From Lysobacteraceae bacterium (GTDB lineage Bacteria > Pseudomonadota > Gammaproteobacteria > Xanthomonadales > Xanthomonadaceae): a DNA stretch of 40,481 bases. The notes beneath the pieces are model-generated. The model made no database searches and was not told the origin of the DNA. It saw only the letters and a list, made by a program, of their open reading frames with translations. Positions within the stretch are counted from its first letter, which is position 1. The number at the start of each line of letters is the position of its first letter. The position numbers and the translations under genes are program-made. Positions 8,371-17,395 of this stretch are shown in pieces. The stretch is taken from assembly GCA_028868545.1 (NCBI GenBank), contig JAGWUF010000021.1, forward strand, positions 1 to 40,481, written 5' to 3'.

Positions 8371-9976
8371 AAAGACCGGTGGTGATGGAATGCGCGGCGG
8401 CGCGTGCGGTGAGGATGCAGCCGGGCAGGAACGTGCCCTCCAGCGAACGCCGGCCGCAGGCACCGCCGCCGCCGAAGCCGGCGGCTTCGCCCACGCAGTA
8501 CAGGCCGGGGATCGGCAGGCCATTGGCGTCCAGTACCTTGCTTTGCAGGTTCGTGCGCAGCCCGCCCAGGCTTTTGCGGGTGATCAATTGCATGCGGATG
8601 GCGATGTACGGGCCGGCCCCCGGCTGCTGCAGTGGCGCGGGTTTGCAGGTGCGCAGGCGATCCGGGCCCCACTGGCGGGCATGCAGGATGCGCCGAATCT
8701 GGTCGTCGTTGTGCAGCGCGCTGCCGTTGGCGAAGTTGGCATCGAAGGCATCGGCGGTGGCTTGCAGGGTGTGCGGGTCGATGTCGTCGGTGCCGGTCAG
8801 CGCGTTCATCCGTGCGGCCAGCCCGTGCAGGCTGGCGTCACTCAGGAAATCGGGGCTTTCCCGCTGCATCTGGTTCACCAGCCGGCGATTGCCGAGGAGG
8901 GTGTCCAGCAGGAACGGCAGGAACTTCTTGTCGCGGATATTCGGGTTGTGTTCGGCACCGGAGATGGCGAACTCTTTCAGCGCGATCCGGCGGTTGAGCA
9001 GGTGCCAGGTCCAGGGGCGTTCTTGCTGCGCCACTTGCTGGCACAGCCAATGGGTGTCGAAGCCGGTGATCAGTGGATCCGGGCCGATGCGTTCGCCACG
9101 ATGATTCAGCCAGAGTGCCGATTTGCAGGGAATGGCAGACAGGCCGTGCCCTTCGAAATGCGGCTGCGGATGCGGGAAACCGGCTGCGTAATTCCACATT
9201 TCACCGGCATGGGTGATCTGTGCGCCCAGCCCCGCCGCCAGCTGATGCATGCGTCCGTCGGCGTAGGGGTGTGCGCCATTGAGCAGGGTCATCGGCTGCG
9301 GCCGGTCCCGCGGCCAGTGCTTGCGGGCTTCGGCCAGGCTGCCATTGAGGCCGCCAGTGGCCAGAACCACCGCGTCGGCCTCGATCCGGAACTGGGCGCG
9401 GCTGTCCTCATCCAGCACCAACGCGCCGCTGACACCGCCGTGGCCATAATCCAGGCCGATGGCGCGATGCCGATGCAGCACTGTCAACCTGGCTTCGGAA
9501 TCCACTTCGTGCAGCGCGGCGATCATGCGCCGAACCAGCGTCGGCGAGCCGCCCCACAGGACGTGGTAGCGCGGCACGCTGTTGCCTTCACCATTGCGGC
9601 CGCGCTCGACCCAGTTCACCGCCGGCAGAAAGCCCAAACCGTGCAGTTGCAGCCAGTCGTGCACCTGCGGGCGCGATTGTTCGACGTAATGCCGTGCCCA
9701 CTGGATGGGCAGCGGATCATTGAGATCCAGATCGCCGAAGCGCACCCAGTCGCGCAGCGCGATCTCGGGCGTGTCGTGAATCCCCTTGCGCGCCTGCAGG
9801 GGGGTACCCACCAGCGCCATGCCACCGAACGCCCACAGGGCCAGACCGCCCAGTCGATCGGGCGTATCGCGATCGACCAGCGTCACGTCGTGGCCGCCGC
9901 GCAGGCATTCCAATGCCGTCACGATGCCGGCCAGGCCGCCGCCGATGACCAGCACATCCGTTTGCAGTGTCGCCAT
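8369..9976 (-). CDS. FAD-binding dehydrogenase (fumarate reductase / KSTD-type flavoprotein)
   Basis: A 535-aa flavoprotein. The N-terminal Rossmann motif is VLVIGGGLAGIVTALECLRGG (GxGxxG at about residues 12-17), followed by LVDRD, the ATGG motif (VVLATGGLNGS), and a C-terminal FAD signature (IPGLYCVGEAAGFGGGGACG) that ends in a conserved RSLEGTFLPGCILTARAA segment. This is the FAD-binding-2 family (fumarate reductase, 3-ketosteroid dehydrogenase, FAD-binding dehydrogenases). The true substrate is not visible. ATG 9976-9974 has GGAGGC about 7 bases upstream. It probably forms a two-gene unit with the ThDP enzyme. Confidence 0.88.
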   Translation of the reverse strand: MATLQTDVLVIGGGLAGIVTALECLRGGHDVTLVDRDTPDRLGGLALWAFGGMALVGTPLQARKGIHDTPEIALRDWVRFGDLDLNDPLPIQWARHYVEQSRPQVHDWLQLHGLGFLPAVNWVERGRNGEGNSVPRYHVLWGGSPTLVRRMIAALHEVDSEARLTVLHRHRAIGLDYGHGGVSGALVLDEDSRAQFRIEADAVVLATGGLNGSLAEARKHWPRDRPQPMTLLNGAHPYADGRMHQLAAGLGAQITHAGEMWNYAAGFPHPQPHFEGHGLSAIPCKSALWLNHRGERIGPDPLITGFDTHWLCQQVAQQERPWTWHLLNRRIALKEFAISGAEHNPNIRDKKFLPFLLDTLLGNRRLVNQMQRESPDFLSDASLHGLAARMNALTGTDDIDPHTLQATADAFDANFANGSALHNDDQIRRILHARQWGPDRLRTCKPAPLQQPGAGPYIAIRMQLITRKSLGGLRTNLQSKVLDANGLPIPGLYCVGEAAGFGGGGACGRRSLEGTFLPGCILTARAAAHSITTGL

Positions 9977-10062
9977 GCCGTTGCCTCCTGTCCCCCCGCA
10001 TCATGACCCGCGGCATGCGTCAAGAAAAGCCATGCCGGTCGAAGCGTGGCAAGCGCCGAAGT

Positions 10063-10917
10063 TCAGCGTGCAAGCCCGGTGGCGATGGGCAGAACCTCCA
10101 CGGGTTGGCCATTGGCCGAGCGCAGGTGCTCGATGCCTGCCAGCGGCAGCACCGCCAGGGCCCAGCCTTCCGCAGCCGCCACCACCGTGCCGAGGCTGTG
10201 GTCGCCATCGCCGATGGCCTCACCCACGGCCAGGGCGGGGGTTGCATGCAGCAGGCAGATCCCGCGCTTGGCCTGGCCGAGGAAATGGGTGCGGGCCACG
10301 ATTTCCTGCCCCGGGTAACAGCCTTTGCTGATACTGAAGGCCAAAAGCCGCTCCAACGACAATTGCTGCGGCGTCCATTGCTCGGCCTGGGATGCCGGCA
10401 GGCGCGGCAGGCCGTGGCGCAGATCGAACGCAGCCCAGCGGGCAACCGCGTCCGGCTGTTGCGCTGCACATGCCGGGCCGATGCGCAGGCGGCGTGGGCC
10501 GGCCGCGGCCGAGAAATCCAGTTCGATGTCGCCCGCACCGACAGCCATGACATTGCCGCGTGCATCGGTGGGTGCAATGAAGCCGGCGCTCACGCAAAGA
10601 TCGGTGCGCGGGGCCAGTGCCAGCTTGCTGCGAAACAGGAAGCATTGGAGTTTTTCCGCCAACGCATCCGCAGCCACATCCGGCAGCAGCAGCCACAGGG
10701 TTTCGGCATCGATCCGCAGCAGGGCAAACAGCGCGATCACGCGGCCTTTGGCGTTCAGCCAACCGCTCCACTGCCATTGGCCATCGCCCAGCAAGCGCAC
10801 GTCGTTCATGAATTGCGACTGTGCGAATGCGAGTGAATCGCGCCCGTGCAGCGCCAGAATGCCGTGGTCGGTCAGGTGGAATTCGTGTGTCGGTGCGGCG
10901 TTTGGCTTGTCGGGCAT
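10063..10917 (-). CDS. ygfZ: YgfZ / GcvT-like folate-binding Fe-S maintenance protein
   Basis: A 284-aa YgfZ-family protein. The diagnostic KGCYPGQEIVAR motif with its essential Cys is present (about residue 215), as are the GcvT-like N-terminal LTDHGILALHGRDSLAFAQSQFMNDV and C-terminal barrel. In E. coli, YgfZ is folate-dependent and supports some Fe-S enzymes. Start choice: ATG 10917 (MPDKPNAAPTHEF) avoids overlap with the divergent SdhAF4-like gene at 10946. An in-frame ATG at 10962 would add 15 residues and overlap that gene's first codons. Sitting head-to-head with the Fe-S-containing succinate dehydrogenase operon fits a shared role. Confidence 0.9.
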   Translation of the reverse strand: MPDKPNAAPTHEFHLTDHGILALHGRDSLAFAQSQFMNDVRLLGDGQWQWSGWLNAKGRVIALFALLRIDAETLWLLLPDVAADALAEKLQCFLFRSKLALAPRTDLCVSAGFIAPTDARGNVMAVGAGDIELDFSAAAGPRRLRIGPACAAQQPDAVARWAAFDLRHGLPRLPASQAEQWTPQQLSLERLLAFSISKGCYPGQEIVARTHFLGQAKRGICLLHATPALAVGEAIGDGDHSLGTVVAAAEGWALAVLPLAGIEHLRSANGQPVEVLPIATGLAR

Positions 10918-10945
10918 GACGGGCGGGGCGTAAACTTGCGGAATC

Positions 10946-11134
10946 GTGAATGTGTCGATCATAGGCCAAACCGCCCCCGATCCTGCGCCTGGCAGCGTTG
11001 CGGCACCTTCCGCAGAGCCTGCACCGGCGCCGGCTCCGGCCTCGCTGCCCGCCGTCGAGTACGGTGGGCGCGAAGGCCCGGAGCCCACCCGTTACGGGGA
11101 TTGGGAAAAGAACGGTCGCTGCATCGACTTTTGA
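10946..11134 (+). CDS. Succinate dehydrogenase assembly factor 4 (DUF1674) homolog
   Basis: A 62-aa protein whose C-terminus, EYGGREGPEPTRYGDWEKNG then RCIDF, is the conserved core of DUF1674/SdhAF4. The N-terminal 35 residues are a disordered Pro/Ala-rich stretch. SdhAF4 proteins bind flavinylated SdhA and help its joining to SdhB; that function is known in mitochondria and is assumed here from the motif and position. Start GTG 10946; 38 bases before sdhC, so it is likely the first gene of the sdh operon. Its start region faces ygfZ within about 28 bases. Confidence 0.85.
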   Translation: MNVSIIGQTAPDPAPGSVAAPSAEPAPAPAPASLPAVEYGGREGPEPTRYGDWEKNGRCIDF

Positions 11135-11172
11135 TTCTTCACGCGGCCTGGCCGCCCAACCGGAGAGCCCGC

Positions 11173-11568
11173 ATGGCGACCCGCGAACGACCGTTGTCCC
11201 CGCATTTGCAGGTCTATCGCAAGCAAGTGCAGATGATGACTTCGATCACCCACCGCATCACCGGCGTCGTGCTGGCGGTGGGGATCCTGGGGCTTGTATA
11301 CGCACTGGTGTCGCTGGCGGCAGGGCCGGAGCGCTGGGCCGGTTTCGTTGCCTGCGCCGGCTCCCTGCCGGGCCTGCTGGTGTTGTTCGGCTTCAGCTGG
11401 GCACTGGCCTACCACTTTCTCAATGGCGTGCGGCATCTGGCGCAGGACACCGGCGCCGGTTTCGCCATTCCCGATTTCATCCGCAGCAGCTGGATTTCGG
11501 TGTTCGGCAGTCTGATTCTGGTGGCGTTGGCGTGGGCATTCGTGCTGATGCGTTGGGGGCAGGTATGA
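11173..11568 (+). CDS. sdhC: Succinate dehydrogenase cytochrome b556 subunit
   Basis: A 131-aa membrane anchor of complex II with three hydrophobic helices (about 28-50, 60-82, 105-127). The quinone-site pattern SITHRITG (Ser24, Arg28) and the heme-b ligand His81 in AYHFLNGVRHLAQD match the SdhC family. ATG 11173 follows a CGGAGAG ribosome site; the frame is open further upstream but homology starts at ERPLSPHLQVY. Its stop overlaps the sdhD start (ATGA). Confidence 0.95.
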   Translation: MATRERPLSPHLQVYRKQVQMMTSITHRITGVVLAVGILGLVYALVSLAAGPERWAGFVACAGSLPGLLVLFGFSWALAYHFLNGVRHLAQDTGAGFAIPDFIRSSWISVFGSLILVALAWAFVLMRWGQV

Positions 11569-11960
11569 GCAGCAACAGCAATGATTTGCGTACGCCGCTG
11601 AAACGCGCACGCGGCCTGGGTTCGGCCAAGGACGGGACTTCGCACTTCATCTGGCAGCGGGTCACCGCCGTGGCGGTGGCACTGTCGGGGGTATGGCTGC
11701 TGGGCGTGCTGTTGTCGCTGCGCACCGTGGGCTACAACTATGTGCGTGATCTGGTGGTGGATCCGATCAATGCCACCATGCTGGTCGTGTTTCTGCTCAC
11801 CGCCTTCTGGCATGCCCGGTTGGGCCTGCAGGTGATCATCGAAGACTATGTGCATGCACCGCTGCAGGCGGGGATTGCCCATTTCGCCAATCTTTTCATC
11901 TGCGCGCTGGCCTCGGTGGCCGGTGTGCTCGCGGTGCTGCGCATCGCGTTCGGGAGCTGA
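11565..11960 (+). CDS. sdhD: Succinate dehydrogenase hydrophobic membrane anchor subunit
   Basis: A 131-aa second anchor of complex II with three membrane helices (about 29-52, 67-90, 103-127). The family positions His83 (FWHARLGLQV) and Asp94-Tyr95 (IIEDYVHAP) correspond to the heme and ubiquinone site residues of SdhD. The N-terminus SNDLRTPLKRARGLGSAKDG is the usual cytoplasmic lead of the alpha/gamma-proteobacterial family. Start ATG 11565 overlaps the sdhC stop, and sdhA follows six bases after its stop. Confidence 0.94.
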   Translation: MSSNSNDLRTPLKRARGLGSAKDGTSHFIWQRVTAVAVALSGVWLLGVLLSLRTVGYNYVRDLVVDPINATMLVVFLLTAFWHARLGLQVIIEDYVHAPLQAGIAHFANLFICALASVAGVLAVLRIAFGS

Positions 11961-11966
11961 TCCGCG

Positions 11967-13757
11967 ATGGCCGCCTACAAGATCCAGGAACACAAGTTCG
12001 ACATGATCGTGGTCGGTGCCGGCGGTGCCGGCCTGCGCGCCACCTTCGGCCTGGCCGCCAAGGGCCTGCAGACCGCCTGCATCACCAAGGTGTTTCCCAC
12101 CCGCAGCCACACCGTGGCCGCGCAGGGCGGCATTGCCGCCGCGCTGGCCAACATGGGTGAAGACGACTGGCGCTACCACTTCTACGACACCGTGAAGGGC
12201 GGCGACTGGCTGGGCGATCAGGACGCCATCGAATACATGTGCCGCGAAGCCATCCCGGCGGTGATCGAGCTGGAGCACTACGGCGTGCCGTTCTCGCGCA
12301 CCGAGGACGGCAAGATCTACCAGCGCCCGTTCGGCGGCATGACCACGAAGTACGGCGAGGGCCCGTCGGCGCAGCGCACCTGCGCGGCCGCCGACCGCAC
12401 CGGCCACGCCATGTTGCACACCCTGTACCAGCAGGCGCTGGCGCACGATGCGCGGTTCATGATCGAGTACTTCGCGCTGGATCTGATTTTCGACGAGGAA
12501 GGTGCCTGCCGCGGCGTGCTGGCGCTGGACATGGCCGAAGGCACCCTGCACCTGTTCCGCGCCCACGGCGTGGTGCTGGCCACCGGCGGCTACGGCCGCG
12601 CCTACTTCAGCGCCACCTCGGCGCATACCTGCACCGGTGATGGCGGCGGCCTGGTGGCGCGTGCCGGCCTGCCATTGCAGGACATGGAGTTCGTGCAGTT
12701 CCACCCCACCGGCATCTACGGTGCTGGCTGCCTGATCACCGAGGGCGTGCGCGGCGAAGGTGGCATCCTGCGCAACAGCAACGGCGAGCGCTTCATGGAA
12801 CGCTACGCCCCGCACTACAAGGATCTGGCCTCGCGCGACGTGGTGTCGCGTTCGATGACGATTGAAATCCGCGAAGGCCGCGGTGTCGGCGAGCACAAGG
12901 ACCACATCCTGCTGGATCTGACCCACCTCGGCCCCGGCGTGATCGACGAACGCCTGCCCGGCATCGCCGAAAGCGCGAAGATCTTCGCCGGCGTGGACGT
13001 GCATAAGCAGCCGATCCCGGTCATCCCCACCGTCCACTACAACATGGGCGGCATCCCCACCAACTACCACGGCGAAGTGGTGCGCAAGTTGGGCAACGAC
13101 AACGACGCGGTGGTGCCGGGCCTGTACGCGATCGGCGAAGCGGCCTGCGTGTCGGTGCATGGCGGCAATCGCCTGGGTTCCAACTCGCTGCTGGATCTGG
13201 TGGTGTTCGGGCGTGCGGTGGCCAACCGCTGCGCCGACACCATCAAGCCCGGCGCGCCGCACAAGACGCTGGCCAGTGACGCCTGCGACAAGGCGCTGGG
13301 CCTGCTGGACAAGCTGCGCCACGCCAACGGCGGCACGCCCACCGCGGTCATCCGCGACAACATGCAGCGCACCATGCAGGCCGATGCGGCGGTGTTCCGC
13401 ACCAGCCAGACGCTGAAGGAAGGCTGCCAGAAGATGGCGCGGGTGTTCGATTCGTTCCAGGACGTGAAGGTCACCGACCGTTCGCTGGTGTGGAACTCGG
13501 ACCTGATCGAAACCTACGAGCTCAACAACCTGCTGATCAATGCGGTGGCCACCATCAATTCGGCCGAGCAGCGCAAGGAAAGCCGCGGCGCGCATGCGCA
13601 CGAGGACTTCCCCGAGCGCGACGACGCCAACTGGCAGAAGCACACGCTGGTGAGCGTGGACGAGAAGGGTGGGTGCAGCTTCGACTTCCGCCCGGTGCAC
13701 ATGTACACCCTGAGCAGCGATGTGGCGGTGGTGCCGCCCAAGCCGCGCGTTTACTGA
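11967..13757 (+). CDS. sdhA: Succinate dehydrogenase flavoprotein subunit
   Basis: A 596-aa catalytic subunit oxidising succinate to fumarate in the TCA cycle and respiratory chain. Visible are the FAD Rossmann motif [11 protein letters not shown], the covalent-FAD His48 in [11 protein letters not shown], the [13 protein letters not shown] loop, the active-site segment [19 protein letters not shown], and the C-terminal [12 protein letters not shown] plus [18 protein letters not shown]. The length is standard. It is the partner of the SdhAF4-like and SdhE factors encoded at either end of the same operon. Confidence 0.98.
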   Translation: MAAYKIQEHKFDMIVVGAGGAGLRATFGLAAKGLQTACITKVFPTRSHTVAAQGGIAAALANMGEDDWRYHFYDTVKGGDWLGDQDAIEYMCREAIPAVIELEHYGVPFSRTEDGKIYQRPFGGMTTKYGEGPSAQRTCAAADRTGHAMLHTLYQQALAHDARFMIEYFALDLIFDEEGACRGVLALDMAEGTLHLFRAHGVVLATGGYGRAYFSATSAHTCTGDGGGLVARAGLPLQDMEFVQFHPTGIYGAGCLITEGVRGEGGILRNSNGERFMERYAPHYKDLASRDVVSRSMTIEIREGRGVGEHKDHILLDLTHLGPGVIDERLPGIAESAKIFAGVDVHKQPIPVIPTVHYNMGGIPTNYHGEVVRKLGNDNDAVVPGLYAIGEAACVSVHGGNRLGSNSLLDLVVFGRAVANRCADTIKPGAPHKTLASDACDKALGLLDKLRHANGGTPTAVIRDNMQRTMQADAAVFRTSQTLKEGCQKMARVFDSFQDVKVTDRSLVWNSDLIETYELNNLLINAVATINSAEQRKESRGAHAHEDFPERDDANWQKHTLVSVDEKGGCSFDFRPVHMYTLSSDVAVVPPKPRVY

Positions 13758-13775
13758 CCGGGAGCGAACACGACC

Positions 13776-14561
13776 ATGGCTGAATTCACCCTCCCGAAGA
13801 ACTCGCAGATCACCAAGGGCAAGCACTTCCCGGCGAAGGATGCGAAGAACACCCGTACCTTCAAGATCTATCGCTGGAGCCCGGACGACGACCGGAACCC
13901 GCGCACCGACACCTACGAGATCGACCTCGACAAATGCGGGCCGATGGTGCTGGACGCGCTGATCAAGATCAAGAACGAGATCGACCCCACGTTGACCTTC
14001 CGCCGCTCCTGCCGCGAGGGCATCTGCGGTTCGTGCGCGATGAACATCGACGGCACCAACACGCTGGCCTGCATCTGCGCCATCGACAGCTGCGACGGCA
14101 AGGGCGAGTTGCCGATCTACCCGCTGCCGCACATGCCGGTGGTCAAGGATCTGGTGCCCGACCTCACCCATTTCTATGCCCAGCACGCCAGCATCCGCCC
14201 GTGGTTGCGCACCCAGACCCCGGCACCGCCGGATCGCGAGCGCCTGCAGTCGCCGGAAGACCGCAAGAAGCTCGACGGCCTGTACGAATGCATCCTGTGC
14301 GCCTGCTGCTCCACCGCCTGCCCCAGCTACTGGTGGAACGGCGACCGCTACCTGGGCCCGGCGATCCTGCTGCAGGCCTATCGCTGGATCGTGGACAGTC
14401 GCGACGAAGACACCGGCGCCCGCCTGGACGAGTTGGAAGACCCGTTCAAGCTGTATCGCTGCCACACCATCATGAACTGCACCCGCACCTGCCCGAAAGG
14501 CTTGAACCCGGCCAAGGCCATTGCCGAGATCAAGAAATTGATGGTGGCACGGAAGGTCTGA
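13776..14561 (+). CDS. sdhB: Succinate dehydrogenase iron-sulfur subunit
   Basis: A 261-aa electron-transfer subunit. The [2Fe-2S] cluster ligands are in [22 protein letters not shown] (about residues 75-96). The [4Fe-4S] and [3Fe-4S] ligands are in [17 protein letters not shown] and [20 protein letters not shown]. It lies 18 bases after sdhA. It is slightly longer at the N-terminus than E. coli SdhB (238 aa) but complete. Confidence 0.98.
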   Translation: MAEFTLPKNSQITKGKHFPAKDAKNTRTFKIYRWSPDDDRNPRTDTYEIDLDKCGPMVLDALIKIKNEIDPTLTFRRSCREGICGSCAMNIDGTNTLACICAIDSCDGKGELPIYPLPHMPVVKDLVPDLTHFYAQHASIRPWLRTQTPAPPDRERLQSPEDRKKLDGLYECILCACCSTACPSYWWNGDRYLGPAILLQAYRWIVDSRDEDTGARLDELEDPFKLYRCHTIMNCTRTCPKGLNPAKAIAEIKKLMVARKV

Positions 14562-14639
14562 TGCCAATACCTGCCAGCGGGGACACCCTACTGCAGGGCG
14601 GTTCCCGCAGGGCGGCGGCAAGCCCCGCGTCGGTGACCC

Positions 14640-14888
14640 ATGCACGATGACGACGAACTGAAGAAACTGCGCTGGCGCTGCCGGCGCGGCATGCGTGAAC
14701 TCGACCAGTTGCTGGGCCGCTGGCTGGAACGCGCATGGCGGCAAAGCCCTACCCATGAACGCGCGGTTTTCCTGCGGCTGCTGGACACCGAAGACGACAC
14801 ACTCTGGCGCTGGTTCCTGGGCCATGAGGTGTCGGAGGATGTCGAAATCGCAGCGCTCGTCGAACGCATCCGCAACTTGCCGGCTTGA
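14640..14888 (+). CDS. sdhE: FAD assembly factor SdhE
   Basis: An 82-aa helical protein with the invariant RGMRELD motif (residues 16-22), which contacts SdhA and promotes covalent flavin attachment to it. It has the usual small size and follows sdhB by 78 bases. Those bases hold GC-rich sequence but no evident terminator. Its coding end overlaps the start of the YgfX-like gene, as in E. coli (ygfY-ygfX). Confidence 0.93.
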   Translation: MHDDDELKKLRWRCRRGMRELDQLLGRWLERAWRQSPTHERAVFLRLLDTEDDTLWRWFLGHEVSEDVEIAALVERIRNLPA

Positions 14889-15291
14889 CTGGCGACCATC
14901 GCGCCTGTGCGCGGGGTGGTTGTTGCTGCTCGGTCCGTTGGCGGCGTGGTCGCTGCTGGCCTGTGATCTGGATTCCGGGATTTCAGTGCCGGTTGCCCTG
15001 GCTGCGCTGGCCTGGGGGGTACGGGATGCGCGCCGCCATGCGCGGCAACCGGGGGTGGCGTTGTTGATTCCCGCCTCGGCGGCCGCCGCGCATTGCAATG
15101 GCGCACCCATGCTGGCGCTGCAAGTCCGCTGGCGCGGGCCGCTGGCCTTCCTGTGCTGGCGCACCCCGGAGGGCCGCACGCAGCGGCGGGTGTTCTGGCC
15201 GGACACGCTGGATGCCGCGCAGCGACGTGAACTGCGGCTGGCCATGCTGCAGCGGGAGGCTGCGCCGGGCAGGGCATCGGTGGCAGGATAG
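14839..15291 (+). CDS. ygfX: YgfX-family inner-membrane protein
   Basis: A 150-aa protein with an N-terminal hydrophobic hairpin (about residues 26-65: [35 protein letters not shown]) and a basic cytoplasmic tail, as in YgfX/CptA. Sequence similarity is weak by eye; the call rests largely on position, since the gene overlaps sdhE by 50 bases just as E. coli ygfX does. ATG 14839 is the last Met before the membrane part; a nearby GTG or TTG is possible. E. coli YgfX was reported as a membrane toxin countered by YgfY/SdhE, but that role is disputed. Confidence 0.65.
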   Translation: MSKSQRSSNASATCRLDWRPSRLCAGWLLLLGPLAAWSLLACDLDSGISVPVALAALAWGVRDARRHARQPGVALLIPASAAAAHCNGAPMLALQVRWRGPLAFLCWRTPEGRTQRRVFWPDTLDAAQRRELRLAMLQREAAPGRASVAG

Positions 15292-15314
15292 GCGGTCACT
15301 TGGAAAGGCTTGCG

Positions 15315-16559
15315 ATGTTCAAACCCGTCTCCGTCGCCATCGGCCTGCGCTACCTGCGCGCCAAACGCCGCAACGGCTTCATCTCGTTCATTTCGCTGGC
15401 GTCGATCCTCGGCATTGCGCTGGGTGTCACCGCGCTGATCACCACGCTGGCGGTGATGAGCGGCTTCCAGAAGGAAATCCGCGACCGCATGCTGGGCATG
15501 GCCGCGCACGCCACTGTCAGTGGCTATGGCGAACCGTTGCCCGAGTGGCGGCACGCGGTGCAGGTGGCGCTGCGTGACCCACGGGTGGCGGGGGCGGCCC
15601 CCTACATCGAAAAAGAAGCGTTGATCTCCGGCCCCAACAACCAGCCGGCGCTGCTGCGCGGCGTGCTGCCGGACGAGGAAGGCAAGGTTTCGGTGCTGCC
15701 GAAGAAAATGGTGCAGGGCACGCTGGCCCAGCTCACGCCCGGCAGCTTCAACATCGTGCTGGGACGCGAGCTGGCACTGTGGCTGGGGGTGGGCGTGGGT
15801 GACGACGTGATCGTCACCCTGGCCGATTTCCGCAGCACGCCGGTGGGGGGCGTGCAGACCATGAAGCGGTTCAAGGTCAGCGGCATCTTCGAAGCCGGCT
15901 ACAACGAATTCGACAAGGGTCTGGCGGTGGTCAATCTGTCCGATCTGCAGCGCGTGCTGCGAATGGGCGAGGGTGTGACCGGCGTGCGCCTGCGCCTGCA
16001 TGACATGGATCAGGCGTTCGCGGTGGCGCGGGCGCTGGCGCTGCACCTGAAGGGGCCGTATCAGGTCAGTGACTGGAGCCAGGACAACGCCAACCTGTTC
16101 CGCGCATTGAAGATGGAAAAGACCATCATGGCCATCCTGCTGTCGCTGATCATCGTGATGGGGGCGTTCACGCTGGTGAACTCGCAGGTGATGCTGGTGA
16201 TCGACAAGCAGGCCGACATCGCCATCCTGCGCACGCTGGGGCTGACCCCGGGGCAGGTGATGCAGACCTTCATGGTGCAAGGCTGCGTCATCGGGGTCAT
16301 CGGCACCGTGGTCGGGCTGGTGGGCGGCATCACCCTCACGCTCAACCTCAACGGCATCCTGCAGGGCATCGAAAAGTTGTTCGGCGTGCAGTTGCTGCCC
16401 GAGGACGTGTACTACATCACCGGCCTGCCCACCGACATGCAGACCGGCGACGTGGCTGCCATCGTGGGCGCCGCGTTGCTGATGGCGTTCCTCGCCACCC
16501 TGTACCCCGCGTGGCGCGCGGCACGCACGGCCCCGGCGGAGGCGTTGCGCTATGAATGA
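15315..16559 (+). CDS. lolC: Lipoprotein-releasing ABC transporter permease (LolC/LolE type)
   Basis: A 414-aa permease of the Lol system, which extracts lipoproteins from the inner membrane for transfer to LolA. The N-terminal signature is [30 protein letters not shown] with the first membrane helix. A large periplasmic domain (about 50-265) precedes three C-terminal helices ([55 protein letters not shown]). ATG 15315 is preferred to the upstream TTG 15300. It overlaps lolD by eight bases. Only one permease gene is present here, so either the second lies elsewhere or this acts as a LolF-like single permease. Confidence 0.9.
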   Translation: MFKPVSVAIGLRYLRAKRRNGFISFISLASILGIALGVTALITTLAVMSGFQKEIRDRMLGMAAHATVSGYGEPLPEWRHAVQVALRDPRVAGAAPYIEKEALISGPNNQPALLRGVLPDEEGKVSVLPKKMVQGTLAQLTPGSFNIVLGRELALWLGVGVGDDVIVTLADFRSTPVGGVQTMKRFKVSGIFEAGYNEFDKGLAVVNLSDLQRVLRMGEGVTGVRLRLHDMDQAFAVARALALHLKGPYQVSDWSQDNANLFRALKMEKTIMAILLSLIIVMGAFTLVNSQVMLVIDKQADIAILRTLGLTPGQVMQTFMVQGCVIGVIGTVVGLVGGITLTLNLNGILQGIEKLFGVQLLPEDVYYITGLPTDMQTGDVAAIVGAALLMAFLATLYPAWRAARTAPAEALRYE

Positions 16560-17244
16560 CGTGATCCGCGCCGAGCGCCTCGGCAAGACCTACGCCGAGG
16601 GCAAGCTGCACACGCCGGTGTTCGACGGGCTGGATTTCGCCGTGCAGGCCGGCGAGACCGTGGCCATCCTCGGTGCGTCCGGGGCTGGCAAGAGCACCCT
16701 GCTGCACCTGCTGGGCGGCCTGGACGTGCCGTCGGCGGGCGAGGTGTTCGTGGCCGGGCAGCAGATGAGCCAATTGTCGGATGCCGCGCGCGGACGCCTG
16801 CGCAACCGCGCGCTGGGTTTCATCTACCAGTTCCACCACCTGCTGCCGGAGTTCACCGCGCTGGAAAACGTGATGATGCCGGTGCTGCTGGCCGGGCAAT
16901 CCACCCACGAGGCGCAGCGTCGAGCCCAGGCGTTGCTGGAAGCGGTGGGGCTGGGGCAGCGGCTGGCGCACAAGCCCGGCGAGTTGTCCGGCGGCGAGCG
17001 CCAGCGCGCGGCGGTGGCGCGGGCACTGGTCAACAACCCCGCCTGCGTGCTGGGTGACGAGCCCACCGGCAACCTCGACGAGAAAACCGCCGCAATCGTG
17101 TTTACGCAGATGCTGGAGCTCAACCGCGCGCAGGGCACCAGCCTGGTGCTGGTGACCCACGACCGCCGGTTGGCGCGCAAACTCGACCGGGTACTGGAGT
17201 TGCGCGAGGGCCGGTTGCACGCGTTGACGGCCAGCGAGGTGTAG
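16552..17244 (+). CDS. lolD: Lipoprotein-releasing ABC transporter ATP-binding protein
   Basis: A 230-aa ATPase powering lipoprotein release. Walker A is [18 protein letters not shown] (about 42-59), the Q-loop is [17 protein letters not shown], the ABC signature is [15 protein letters not shown], and Walker B is [16 protein letters not shown]. The H-loop is [17 protein letters not shown]. The [14 protein letters not shown] segment is typical of LolD rather than other MacB-like ATPases. The last gene of the sdh-side plus-strand run; 151 bases without a gene follow. Confidence 0.95.
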   Translation: MNDVIRAERLGKTYAEGKLHTPVFDGLDFAVQAGETVAILGASGAGKSTLLHLLGGLDVPSAGEVFVAGQQMSQLSDAARGRLRNRALGFIYQFHHLLPEFTALENVMMPVLLAGQSTHEAQRRAQALLEAVGLGQRLAHKPGELSGGERQRAAVARALVNNPACVLGDEPTGNLDEKTAAIVFTQMLELNRAQGTSLVLVTHDRRLARKLDRVLELREGRLHALTASEV

Positions 17245-17395
17245 CCGCGCCGCTGTCCAAGCGACGGGCGAGCCGGTGCTGTTGTCCGTGGCGCATGCCA
17301 CCGACGATTGATGACGTTTTGAATCGGAGTATTCCCACCCGGCGGTACTGCATTGGCCGATGGTGGGGAACACTTCGGCAGCCGATGCTGGCGGC

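Noticed and set aside
6673-8523. A longer ThDP enzyme starting at 8523
   Set aside because: The extra N-terminus overlaps the FAD dehydrogenase gene, reads through the tandem repeat and is Pro/Ala/Thr low-complexity; homology begins at MNGAQVL.
10063-11088. A ygfZ start at 11088
   Set aside because: The added segment is the antisense of the SdhAF4-like gene and is Gly/Ala-rich without homology.
11409-16586. Very long open frame (over 1700 codons) on the minus strand opposite the sdh operon and lolC
   Set aside because: It mirrors third-position G+C bias of the real genes, has a His/Gln/Arg/Val-rich low-complexity translation with no domain, and overlaps eight well-supported plus-strand genes.
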